Origin: Hepsetus odoe
Taxonomy: Eukaryota > Chordata > Actinopteri > Characiformes > Hepsetidae
Assembly: GCA_017165825.1 (NCBI GenBank)
Contig: CM029386.1
Coordinates: 14,968,945-15,032,944 of the forward strand
Length of the DNA: 64,000 nucleotides
Direction: 5' to 3'
In this document: piece by piece, positions 1 to 9,599 of the stretch
How positions within the stretch are numbered: position 1 is the first letter of the stretch
Layout of the letters: every line of letters starts with the position of its first letter
The notes under the pieces: model-generated
Told to the model about the DNA's origin: nothing
What the model saw: only the letters and a program-made list of their open reading frames with translations
Database searches by the model: none
Program-made: the position numbers and the translations under genes

Positions 1-13
1 AACAAACAGATGG

Positions 14-162
14 CTTTTCCTTGCTCCCTCTTGTGTTGAGTCAGAGCTGTGCATCCTGTCCCACCTCTGCTTTGTGAAAATGGTACGTTCTGCAACTGGC
101 AGGAATTTTTCATCCTGTTTGCTCAGGGCAGTGTGCTGCAGTGGGGGTGGGGATCCTCTTTT
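14..162 (+). repeat. Type-1 module, copy A
   Basis: First visible copy of a module that recurs at least eight times in the first 9.6 kb. It carries the anchor GCTCCCTCTTGTGTTG (23-38), then a C-rich stretch, AATGGTACGTTC, and a G-rich closing motif GCAGTGGGGGTGGGG (138-152). The C-rich and G-rich ends could pair around smaller hairpins. It sits at the window edge, so the array may extend upstream. I do not recognise it as a known snRNA, snoRNA, Y RNA or SINE. Confidence 0.7.
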
Positions 163-353
163 ACTGTGCATTAGTCTTTTTCCTTTTAGTGGCACGTGAG
201 ATGCTTTTGGTTTTCAGGTGTTCATGCCCTTTATTATATGATCTTTTAGAATTTGCCATTTGCATCTTATTTTTCACTTTCCTGAGCTCAGGTTGCTGAT
301 GCTGTTGCCATGTAAGTGACAGTTTTTCAGACTGTAGTCACTCAACTTGTATT

Positions 354-690
354 ATGATTTGGGACTGTGACTGTTGGGTGTGCTTCAACACCATGGGCTG
401 GTGTTGCTGGCAAAACAATAAAGAATGTGACCAACCCCTCCACAAACATGGTAGAGTCCTAGAGGAACTTCCCTCCCCCTCCTATTCTCTCTCTCACTCT
501 CTCTCTCTCCCTCTCTCTCCCTCCCCCTCCCTCTCTCACTCTCTCTCGCCTATATATTGAGCGCACTATGTGAGCTAGAAATGCTCTCGCTCTTCCTCTC
601 GCAATTGTTCATGGCCTACGTCTGAAGCTGACAGAGGTTAATGTTTAGATTTTTTTTCAAAAATGGTTTTTCATCAATCTTTAGCTTTTT
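354..690 (+). repeat. Type-2 module, copy 1
   Basis: This segment shares ordered short blocks with 1340-1660: a GTGTTGCT block, ACATGGTAGAGTCC (446-459), a CCCTCCCCCT/CT-rich tract (about 470-546), a TCTCTCGCAA...GGCCTAC block (about 595-625) and AAAAATGACT further on. The CT-rich part is low complexity, but the 14-mer and the GGCCTAC block are not. No coding sense is visible; the frame starting at 354 is driven by the CT repeat. Confidence 0.55.
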
Positions 691-1027
691 GTAGGTCATG
701 TAAAAATGACTATTTTTATTTATTAATCTTGATTTAACAAATCTGGTCAGTGCCTGGTATTTTGCTATTTTTTTTCGATGTAAGCTGCTAGCATGAAAGT
801 CGCTCGTGGTGTCGGTTTTTAGTAACTTACCGCTGGTTTTTATTTTGTTTCGTGAAGCGCATCTGGGAGAAGGAAGGATTTGCTCTGCTTCATCTGTTTG
901 CTCGTTTCAGCTTCAAGGGTTTGTCTTTCATCATCGCTGGGGACGGACACTGTTGTGTGTTTGAGTATGGTGTGGTGATTGGACTTTTGAGGCAGCTGAA
1001 GTGTTGATGTTGAGACTGGGTGTATCT

Positions 1028-1117
1028 GAACACCCCTGCTTGAGAAGATGGTACGCTCTGTGTCTAGCTGTAATTTTACACTGTGCTTGCGATGTGGCAC
1101 CAAGGGAGGGGCTGGCC
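1028..1117 (+). repeat. Type-1 module, copy B (partial)
   Basis: A diverged copy lacking the 5' anchor. It keeps CACCCCTG, GATGGTACGCTC, CTAGCTGTAATTTTACACT (one mismatch to the consensus block) and AGGGAGGGG in the same order and spacing as the other copies. Confidence 0.6.
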
Positions 1118-1339
1118 TGTTTCCTTGTCCATTTCCGTTTTTCTATCTTTTGTCGACACACGATTAGTAGAAATATAGATGTTTGTAAAATTGCTGTAGC
1201 ATGATGCTGGGAATCTGTTGAACCATTGCTTTCGAACACTTGATATTCGAAACCAATGGCTTTGCTTCGAGGTCTTGGGGCCTGATTGTGTGTGGATTCC
1301 TTTCTGGGACGGTCCTGTGTGTTGTGACTGTGGAATAGG

Positions 1340-1660
1340 GTAGTGTGGATTCATCATGTGCGGGTGTTGCTACACCGTGTCATGCTGTCACTAAACGACA
1401 CCCTGAAGCACATGGTAGAGTCCCAGTCATGTTCCCCCTCCCCCTGCTCTTTCTCTTTCTCTCGCTCTTGCTCTTCTTGCTTCCGCCTGCATGTTCTTGC
1501 TCTTTGGACCATACAGGCTCCGCTCACTGTAGTTGTTCACATTGTTTCTCTCGCAACTAATGAGGGCCTACATTTGAACAAGGATTATTTGTTTCCTAGC
1601 TTTTGTTTATTTATTTTTATTTGTTTGGCAACTAAAAATGACTGTTAAAGATTAGTGTTT
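1340..1660 (+). repeat. Type-2 module, copy 2
   Basis: Second copy of the type-2 module. It has ACATGGTAGAGTCC (1410-1423), then CCCCCTCCCCCT and a CT-rich tract, TCTCTCGCAA and GGGCCTACATTTGAA, and finally AAAAATGACTGTT. Block order matches 354-690. Confidence 0.55.
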
Positions 1661-2201
1661 CTTTTAGGTGTTTCTATTTTCTTCTTTATTTGTATTTTTT
1701 AACATTTAAACGATTCGTCTCTTCAAGGAGTCTTGTTGAACTGATCATGGATATTTAAAAAAAATTTTTTTAGCTTTGATTAAATTTGGCGTCAAACACC
1801 TGCTAGTTCAAACTCCACATGGTTAGCACCTCACCAAAATCGGGCGGTTGATGGCGTCACTTCCCATCATGAGAAGGCCTAAAGTAAATTCTTAGAGTAG
1901 GTCAACATTTGAAAGCTTTAAGTGGTGTTTTTTTGACACTTTTCTACATTTTCCACAAGGATATCAGAATTGTACTCCACCGCGTGAATGCGCTGATGCT
2001 TTCTAATAGCACACGCTGTTAATTAACTTTCATAGCTTGGAAGAAATTACAGGAACGGCTAATTGAAGAGGAGATTGCAGTGCCTACTTTGAATCCTCTT
2101 ACACAACATTTGGGGACCGGTCTGCTTTCACGGCTGGATGGATTTTTATTTTTCTTGCCGGTTTTGGGCTCTGCTGAAAGGATTTTTCTCACATTTCTCA
2201 G

Positions 2202-2336
2202 TTGCTTTCACTGGGGAGCCTGCTGCCACTGAAATTTGGTAACAAGAAGCACATCACTGACAAGCGTCTAGAAAAACGAGTTGTCTTGGGAGAAGAAAAT
2301 ATAAGCCCAGAAAGGTTACCTCTCATAGATCCATGA
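2202..2336 (+). CDS. Possible terminal coding exon of an unidentified gene
   Basis: A 44-codon open frame with coding-like composition starts right after a good splice acceptor (pyrimidine-rich, TTTCTCAG before 2202) and ends at TGA 2334-2336. The peptide begins LLSLGSLLPLKFGNKKHITD and ends PERLPLIDP, with a basic middle (KRLEKRV). An AATAAA at 2521-2526, with T-rich and GT-rich sequence after it, lies about 190 bp past the stop, as expected of a last exon. I do not recognise the protein. A possible upstream exon at 2036-2119 (WKKLQERLIEEE) does not join in phase and lacks a good donor. It could be the 3' end of a gene lying mostly upstream of the window, a pseudogene, or chance. Confidence 0.35.
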   Translation: MLSLGSLLPLKFGNKKHITDKRLEKRVVLGEENISPERLPLIDP

Positions 2337-2520
2337 AGGTCAGACAAGGAGTTTTATTTCCATGTCTGTTTCAGAAATGGGTTTAAAATTAATTTTACAC
2401 AATGCACCTGAACGGTGTTTTTGCTAGTAGCAAAAATTGTTGACTTTTTGGGAAAATATGTAACTGGTTACATTGTGGCATGATAAAAGGCTTCTTTTTT
2501 TTTTTTCTTTTCATAGAACA

Positions 2521-2526
2521 AATAAA
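2521..2526 (+). promoter_or_regulatory. Polyadenylation signal candidate
   Basis: AATAAA followed by T-rich and GT-rich sequence, 185 bp after the stop of the unidentified exon at 2202-2336. It supports, but does not prove, a transcript end here. Confidence 0.35.
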
Positions 2527-2539
2527 GATCTTCCTCTTT

Positions 2540-3640
2540 ATCTTCAATTTGTGTATTTATGAAGCGATCTCTTTATGCGTAACTCTAGGACAACCAGATG
2601 GTCAGGTGTGAGTTACCTTTTTGCTAGCTGCATGCAATAAACACATTTTATCCCTTCTGTGCTTTTGTTTTTTTATTTTTTTATTCATGTTTTACTTGTT
2701 TGTGTCTTGTATATGTTACATGGGCCATCATTACAAATTGTAGGTGGCCGATTGATTCTGTCTCAATTCTTTATTTTGAAGCAAAATTGTTTTTTGAGAC
2801 CTCCCCCTGACTGCGACTGGTCACGTGCCAAATAGCTCTCAGTTCTGAGCATCATGAAGATTTTGAAGGTTGCGAATGGACAGCCGTGTTGATAATTCTG
2901 TTCTTGCTTGTATAATCTTATTAGTGCTGCATGTGTTGTTTATGGATAGCTTGGTGAGGCTTTTGTAAACTGTCTCAAAGTGAGAACCTACATTGGATTC
3001 AGACAACTAAAGAACTGCCATGTCTGAAAGTTGGTGGTGTCTGGGTGTTGACTGCAACGTCATAGAAGTCTTAGACTGCACAGAGGTTAGCTGCATTCCT
3101 GACTCTTTCAGACTCTGGGCCTTAAAATGGGAACCTGACTTGGTTGGTAGGAAGGCTTGTTGACTTTCTCTGCAGGTTTTCTGAGTAACCTGTATTTAGA
3201 TTATCCAGCAATCTGAAGCTGGTGTACAACAGTGATTTCCTATTTGAACTATTGGAATTGTGGGTTTCAGTCTTTGGAAGAAACGCTCGGTTAACCTTTT
3301 TGTGCTCCTTCTACAAATGATTTTTGTTGGATAGGTTATACCAACTTGTAGAACGGTGAACTTAGGCTAATGAGATACTCCTACAGGACTCAGTTATGTC
3401 TAGTTTTTTGAAAAACTATTTTGAAACATACTTTCATAAGGTATTTTTGTCCTTGTTTGACTGTGTTTGGTCTAATCAAGGCATTCACTCTATTCAAAAG
3501 AAACGCTATGTAGTGAAGTAATGTCAATAGACAGACTTCACTGCTTTGGATTATTTTTTATGTATTCAGTGCTCCATTGCAATAAATAGCAATATATGAT
3601 TCTATATGCCTTATAACAACTATTTCCACCACTTAAATTT
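2540..3640. other. No gene seen
   Basis: AT-rich, without a long open frame, recognisable repeat or module copy. It separates module copies A/B from copies C-H. Confidence 0.5.
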
Positions 3641-3643
3641 ATG

Positions 3644-3836
3644 ACATTTAGCTAACGCTCATATCCAGAGCAACTTCCAATTTGTGATTACAGGGACGGC
3701 CCCCCCTGGAGCAACTTTAAGTTAAGGGTTTTGCTCAGAAACCCAGTGGAGGAAGTGCTGGAGTTGGGATTCGGACCTGTGACCTCTTGGTCTGTAGCTG
3801 AATATCCTACCACTAAACCGCCACCACGCCTGCACT
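3644..3836 (-). mobile_element. tRNA-derived SINE with L2-type tail, old copy
   Basis: On + it reads tail first: ACATTTAGCTAACGCTC and ATCCAGAGCAACTTCC, then the body, ending in the reverse complement of a tRNA-like head (TACCACTAAACCGCCACCAC). It is clearly more diverged than the other copies of this family in the window (20.1, 20.5, 22.4, 38.4 kb). Confidence 0.75.
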
Positions 3837-4292
3837 TCCTGTTTTACAGAGAGGGTAGGATCTCATTTGACTGTAGTATATTTTGCTATGCGGATTTGTA
3901 TGTTAACAAGCCAGAACTCTTTAGGACCGTTTCTGATGCACATCAAAAACGATGAATGCCAGAAACACCGGTTTGCAGGCTTGACAGAGGGCCCACATGT
4001 GAAAACGGCATATGGATGGATGTGCAGCTGGATTGCCGAAACACGGCATGCGGAGATCAGTGTGCTTTGGCGCAAGAGCAGCCATGAGATCTTTGGGAAA
4101 GCGCTGAATCTTTGACACCCTGTGGTGTTTTTGGAAGGTTATTTGAATTGAAGGTGTGGTTTGCATTCACCCTGCACTATAATTTGATTGCTAAGAACAT
4201 GTTTACTGAAGCAGAAAAGTGTTCACGGCTGTGAAACAAGATAGTTTGTAAGAAACTTTCGACGGCCACACCCATTGAGATGCTGCTCCCTA

Positions 4293-4411
4293 GCTCCCTC
4301 TTGTGTTGCGCTCACTAGTCCCACACCCCTCTCCTTGGTGCAAATGGTATGTTCCATGTCGTAGCTTTATTTTTTTGGTCTCTTTTGTGCAGCACTGGGG
4401 GAGGGGGATGT
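4293..4411 (+). repeat. Type-1 module, copy C
   Basis: Carries an exact GCTCCCTCTTGTGTTG (4293-4308), CACACCCCTC, AAATGGTATGTTCCATG (ATGG/CCAT hairpin) and TGTGCAGCACTGGGGGAGGG. About 280 bp upstream (3995-4110) is a segment (CATATGG..GATGTGCAGCTGGAT, GAGCAGCCATGAGA) that recurs in the same relation before copy F. The duplicated unit was therefore longer than the module. Confidence 0.72.
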
Positions 4412-5060
4412 TTTTTTGTTGTTTTTTATCTTGTTCATTAGAGAGAGTCTTATTTTTGTTAATTTAATTGTGATTTTTAGATTTTACATTTGCAGTCTGA
4501 TGCTTGTTCTCAACAGAAAAGGGTCTCTTTTTGGGGGGGTCATTTACAGTGTTAAACCATGTACTGCAAGTGCAGATTGTGCACTTACACCACACTGAGT
4601 TGTAGTTCACAGAGACACTCGGAAAAACAGCAGCATGTCTCAGACGTACCTCTCCCACACTCAGCAGACAGCAAATACAGTGATATATATATTGTGTGCC
4701 TGTCTGGGAGAGGCTAGCTCATTACATAACTGCAGGTTACTGCTCTGTTTTTTATTGATATGCATGGTACTTGATTCAGACAGTGTTTCCCATCATGGAC
4801 AATAAAGACTTTGTATGCTGATGCTACATCGAGAAAGATGGACACAATGGTCCTGCTTTATAGACCTTGGGACATGTGACACTTCTGGCATAAAAGCAGG
4901 ACAATTTACAAAAAAGCAAACCAGTCCCTCGTGAAAAATCTAGCAGGTGGAGTGACCTGGTTTTGCCTTTCGATCAGATCATCAGGGGTTGTGTATGTGC
5001 TTCACGCCTTGTTTGTCGGTATCCCTCCTAATAAATAGACTATAGGCTTAATATCTGTCT

Positions 5061-5155
5061 CTGTAGCTTCTTGTGCAATTCCTCACCCCTCTTCTGAGAA
5101 TGGTACGACCCACGTGTAGCTGTAATTTTCCACTCCGTTTTGTGAAGGAGGGGTT
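5061..5155 (+). repeat. Type-1 module, copy D
   Basis: The 5' anchor is degraded (GCTTCTTGTGCAATTCC). It keeps TCACCCCTCTTCTGAGAATGG, GTAGCTGTAATTTTCCACTC and GGAGGGGTTAG in order. Confidence 0.62.
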
Positions 5156-5324
5156 AGTTTAGCTCACACCATGATCCTCCATACACATACAAGCTTTTAT
5201 GTACTGTATGCTACCATAGGCCAGTTTAAGATTGTGTGTGTGTGTGTTTCCTTCTAGAAACATGTACTGTAACACTCATTTTTGATCATGAGATCCAGGC
5301 CTTTAAGAGAGATTTTTTGATTTG

Positions 5325-5480
5325 TGTTGTACTGGGGTGTCTGTTTTTACACCAACTTGTGATTTTAATGGAAACAACTGACAAACAGATTGCTCCACCC
5401 AGCAGCAGTGTGGTGTTGTCCTAGTTGAGCTCCCCTCCCCCTCCCCCTCCCCCTCCACTTTCCTCTCTAGCGGTACACTT
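5325..5480 (+). repeat. Type-2 module, copy 3 (weak)
   Basis: Shares ACTGGGGTGTCTG..ACACC, TCCTAG and a (CCCCCT)n tract with the two earlier type-2 copies. The 14-mer anchor is absent, so the assignment rests on block order. Confidence 0.35.
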
Positions 5481-5620
5481 GTCTGACCTTTAGCCTGAGA
5501 GGCTAGCCTAGTGTCAGTGCTCAGTTTGTGTAAACAGTCATGTCAGTGAGCGTTAAGAAAAGTTTCATTTTTAACCCAGGCTGCTTCTTGTTTGATTTAA
5601 TTTTGCTACTTTCTTCCTTT

Positions 5621-5742
5621 GCTCCCTCTTGTGTTGACTTTGTCTGCTAAGCACACCCCTCTTTTTAGCTGAGAATGGTCTGCCCCATGCCTAGCTGTAA
5701 TTTTCCACTCTTTGTGCAGCAGTGGGGGAGGGGTTAGTCCTC
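5621..5742 (+). repeat. Type-1 module, copy E
   Basis: Exact anchor GCTCCCTCTTGTGTTG (5621-5636), ACACCCCTC, GAGAATGG, CTAGCTGTAATTTTCCACTC and a closing G-rich block. From CTTTGTGCAGCA through TCCTCTACCTA it matches copy G over about 40 bp with one mismatch, the closest pair in the array. CCCCTC and GAGGGG can form an outer stem, with CCACT/AGTGG inside. Confidence 0.78.
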
Positions 5743-6220
5743 TACCTACAATAAATATCCTCATACACAATAGTTTATTGAACAATATATATTTTTTTTT
5801 TTATCATTGAGGGTTTTTTTGGGGTCTCATCTGGGGTGTATTAAAGTTAATGCATGAGTGTGATTTATAGCATTTTTTAAAAAAATAATAAAAAACCAAT
5901 AGGAACACAAAACTGATTGGAGTGATTCTTTAGGCTTCACTAGATCGGATCCTGTATGTGAGGAAAGTGACACTGACATATGGCAGATGTGCAGCTGGAT
6001 CACAGCTTACACATGAGCGCAGCCGTGAGAGCACCGAGCCTCTGGAGGTTGTCGCCGGGGCTTCGGTCTCTTACAGATATGAAGCGCTACATATTTAGAT
6101 GGTGAAGATTAACATGCTAATCTAAGTAGAAAATTAATCACGACTCAGAAATTACAAGGTTGTCTTCCAAGATCATTTTTCACTGACACACCCATAGAAA
6201 GATCTAGCTCTCTCTGTCTA

Positions 6221-6320
6221 GCTCCCTCTTGTGTTTTGATTAGTGCACTTCCACACCCCTCTCCTCGGTGAGAATGGTGTAGTCCATGTCTAGCTGTAAT
6301 TTTCCACTGGGGGAGGGAAT
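6221..6320 (+). repeat. Type-1 module, copy F
   Basis: The anchor has one mismatch in its last base (6221-6236). Then come CACACCCCTC, GTGAGAATGG, CTAGCTGTAATTTTCCACT and a shortened GGGGGAGGG. It lacks the TTTGTGCAGCA loop present in copies C, E and G. Its upstream flank (5975-6050) matches the flank of copy C. Confidence 0.72.
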
Positions 6321-7034
6321 AGTTGTCTGATTACCCATAGAGCCTATTTTTGTTTAGCAGTTTTTATGGTGATATTAAGTTTTGCCCTTGTAGTCTAAAG
6401 CATGTTAATGTCTTGATTTCTTTTTTTTCTTTGGCTGGAGGTAACAGATTAGATGTGTCTCCTTCTTCGTCCTACTTTTTAATCCTCATGTCTTGACTTC
6501 TGCTGTAATAGGGTTTTTTACAGGGAGATTTACATTTCTTTCTACCTGATGTTGTTTTTTTATGCAACCTTCTTGCTGTCATGCTCTCCAAGACCCACTG
6601 AATGTTGTGCCATGTCAGACGAAGGCTGAATCTGGGGTTTTGTAAGAGCAAAGGCAAGTTCTGTCATGAACTAGGCATGATTACAGTCTACAGATTGATT
6701 TTGAATGGAATTGATGGAAACTTCTCGATCCCTTTTGGGCTAAGTTCATCCTGCATAGTGCCACACACGAGAATAATCGGAATAACGTTCCTCTCTATGT
6801 GCAGCTAGGGTTTGTCGCCTTTTGCAGGACTGACCTTGGGTAGAGGTGGTGTGAAGAGTTTTAGTATCGGTCAACAATTTGCAGACTTGACTTTGGCAAT
6901 AGCCATTCTCATCGTCAAGTAACAGCAGAAACAACCTTTATTTAAAACAGCTCCTCATCGCATACTTGTTTCGTAATGTTTGACACGAGTAGAATCATAA
7001 CAAGGAAGATGGTTCTACAGATGTTCTAACTTTC

Positions 7035-7275
7035 AAGTGAAGTGAAAGTGACTATTCTTGTGAAATGCAGCACAACACCACGAAATTCAACCTCTGCGAT
7101 TTTACCCATATACACACGTGCAGCAGAGGGCAGCTATTGCAAGTGCCAGGGAGCAGTGACTGGGACGTTACTTTGCTCAAGGGTATCTCAGGGCAACATA
7201 CTCTTGAGCTGGAATAGAACCCACAGTCTTCAGGTCTGGGGCCAACTCCCTAACCACTAGGCCACCACTGCCCCA
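7035..7275 (-). mobile_element. Mermaid-like tRNA SINE
   Basis: Reads tail to head on +: GTGAAAGTGACTATTCTTGT, TGCAGCAGAGGGCAGC, GGGAGCAGTGACTGGGACG, then the reverse complement of a tRNA-like promoter, ending CTAACCACTAGGCCACCACTGCCCC. This block order fits the Mermaid/Merman (V-SINE type) elements of fishes. Moderately diverged. Confidence 0.8.
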
Positions 7276-7543
7276 TTCTTTCAAAGTCAATCTTTGATCG
7301 AAATGAACAATCACCACTCTTCGCCCCAAACTGCTCCTCCAATAAAATAAGTAAATAGGTCAACGACCAAACTGATTCTCCCATCTGTAGGAATATAGGC
7401 TTCATTCCAAACTGAGTACTACCGTTGTATTTAAAATAAAGTACACAACCTTAAGAAATGCATTGTTAGTACTTCTTCGCCACAGCGGATCATCTGTTTC
7501 CATTTCTTCTTATCCTCTGCATCTTCCTCCAGACTATAACTAT

Positions 7544-7758
7544 AAAGTGAAAGTGACCATTCTTGTCATTGTGAACCACGGCACACAGTGAAACACAATG
7601 AAATTACACCTCTGCATTTCACTCATGCACACCGTGCAGCGGGAAGTTACTATTTAAAGCTGCCCAGGGAGCAGTGATGGGGATGGTACCTTAGGGCAAT
7701 CTACTGGTAAGGGATTCGAACCCACAATCTTCCAACTCCCTAACCATTAGACCAGGAT
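7544..7758 (-). mobile_element. Mermaid-like tRNA SINE
   Basis: Second copy in the same orientation, 270 bp after the previous one. It shows AAGTGAAAGTGACCATTCTT, CAGGGAGCAGTGATGGGGA and GATTCGAACCCACAATCTTC, but the head is eroded (CCATTAGACCAGGATGCTG). Confidence 0.78.
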
Positions 7759-7759
7759 G

Positions 7760-8577
7760 CTGTTAACCTGTGTGATATATGCCAATTGAAGACGGTTATA
7801 TTTAATGATCATTTCTAGATCTTGAGTTTTACCCTCGTGAATCCTTTGTCTGAAGCTGCTAGTTGAGAAGACGAGGTCTAATTTAGCACTAACAAACTGA
7901 ACATGTGCGCCAACCAACGGCGTCAACCGTAACGTCCTAGTTTGCTTCTCCTCCACTGGAACAGGTTCTCTGTTTCTCCAGCACACGCCATATTGTGTGC
8001 CCTTGAGCCGGAGAGAAGCTAGTTTATCTCAAGGGCATGCGTTCGCTCGCTACTGATCCTGCCTAGCAGTTGGGATTTACCAAAGGTTAAAAGGTTTAAG
8101 TTGTGCTTTCTCACTTGACCTCTGTTTCTTGATTCCAGTGATCCACATTTCTGTTTTGCGTATGGGATCGCTCTGCTGAAGGTTCAGAAGTAAAAACCTG
8201 AATTTTTAGGGGCGGAGCAAAAAAACATGTTCCTGCATTGTAAAAATTGCTTGTCCTGCCAATTATTCTTGACTTTGAACATCGCACCTTCAGCATGAAC
8301 GGAGTGTGATTTTTAAAGTGGTGGCCAATTGAGGGGACAGGATTTGAATGGTCATTCACCACTGAAGCTAGCGGGAGGGGTAGTATGTGAAGAGAAACCT
8401 GTGGTCCATGCCTTTATGTGCACATTCTTTCAGGTGCCTGCTCTCATTCAGCAGGGGCATCCTGGTCATGCTCTGCCCTGATCGACACAAACCTGGGCTT
8501 TCAGCACTGGCTTAGAGTTTTGTTCCTGAGGTTTTCTTGAAGATCCTTAAAGGTCACATGTTTATTCTCAAACAAGT
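7760..8577. other. No gene seen; degenerate duplicated flank
   Basis: Single-copy-looking sequence between a SINE and module copy G. It includes GAGAGAAGCTAGTTTATC near 8010, which resembles GAGAGGCTAGC segments at 4708 and 5498, another trace of local duplication. Confidence 0.4.
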
Positions 8578-8585
8578 GGAAAACT

Positions 8586-8714
8586 TGCTCCCTCTTGTGT
8601 TGAGACTGACTGCGCAGCACACCCCTGTCCGTGGAAAAAATGGTCTATTCCATGCCTTGCAGTAATTTTCCACTCTCTTTGTGCAGCACTGGGGGAGGGG
8701 TTAGTCCTCTACCT
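8586..8714 (+). repeat. Type-1 module, copy G
   Basis: Exact anchor GCTCCCTCTTGTGTTG (8586-8601), CACACCCCTG, AAATGGTCTATTCCATGCC (hairpin), AGTAATTTTCCACTC and CAGCACTGGGGGAGGGG followed by TTAGTCCTCTACCTA as in copy E. Confidence 0.78.
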
Positions 8715-9476
8715 ATGTTCTAGACTGAACCTGTTTTAGGTGATTTTGGACATTTTGTGTCTTTTGAGCAAGGACAAATTTGGATGAATTTAGTTTATAT
8801 TTCTCTCCCTTCCTCCCCATTTATTTATTTTTTTTTACGTATCTACCATCATACCTATTGTGTAGTTTGTATTAATGCGATATATATATTTTCCTGCATG
8901 TTTTGTGTGGAAGGTCTCTTAATCAAGTGTCCTCCAGTTCTCCATCTCCAGTGCACTGCATGTTATGTGCCCTTTCGTCCATACCTTGAGCCCATGCTTT
9001 TGTCTCGCAGCTAATCTTGGCAAACAAATGAGTGAAAATGTTTTTCTTGTGTAATTTGTTTGGAACTTTGTTTTCCAACTAGTATTTTATTCTGAGGGTT
9101 GGTGGTAGTTGACTTTTGGAGTAACTGTCAAATTTTAAGTGGATATTGCACAATGTGAACACAGTGAACAAAATGAAGTGAAATTCACATTCTTGTTTTG
9201 GCTGGCCAATAAAACTCTGACTCTGTTAGAGTGGCCCCGCTTGACATTGAGCTCACTGAGATCAGGGAACGTGAAGAAGCTCGCGCTTCAGTCCCAGGTT
9301 GTTCAGGATCTTTCACCATCTATAGAGATAGCCTTAAAATATGTGTAATAACCAAATATGCACATAGGAGGTTTTGCAATACGTTGGGCCTAATTACTCA
9401 CAGTTGGTAGACAGCAAGAAATGTCTGTAATGGTTTTGTAAAGAATGATTAAAAAAATAAATAAAAAATTGGTCTT

Positions 9477-9598
9477 GCTCCCTCTTGTGTTGGGTTTGAG
9501 CAGTTCCACACCCTTCTTTCATGAGAATGGTATGTTCCATGGTAGCTGTATTTTTCCACTGCAGTGTGCGAGTTACTGCAGTGGGGGAGGGGATTGTT
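9477..9598 (+). repeat. Type-1 module, copy H
   Basis: Last recognised copy. Exact anchor 9477-9492, CACACCCTTC, GAGAATGGTATGTTCCATGG hairpin, GTAGCTGTATTTTTCCACTG and CTGCAGTGGGGGAGGGG. Here CCACTGCAGT..ACTGCAGTGG gives a 10-bp stem, the strongest version of the second hairpin. Confidence 0.75.
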
Positions 9599-9599
9599 T

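Noticed and set aside
14..162. Module copies as H/ACA or C/D snoRNAs, U snRNAs, 7SK or Y RNA
   Set aside because: No consistent H box and ACA box, no C/D boxes, and no match to the snRNA, 7SK, MRP or vault sequences I know.
2036..2233. Open frame WKKLQERLIEEE as an exon preceding 2202-2336
   Set aside because: It has an acceptor, but its only donor (CCG/GTCTGC) is poor and gives a phase that does not join to the 2202 exon; kept only as a remark.
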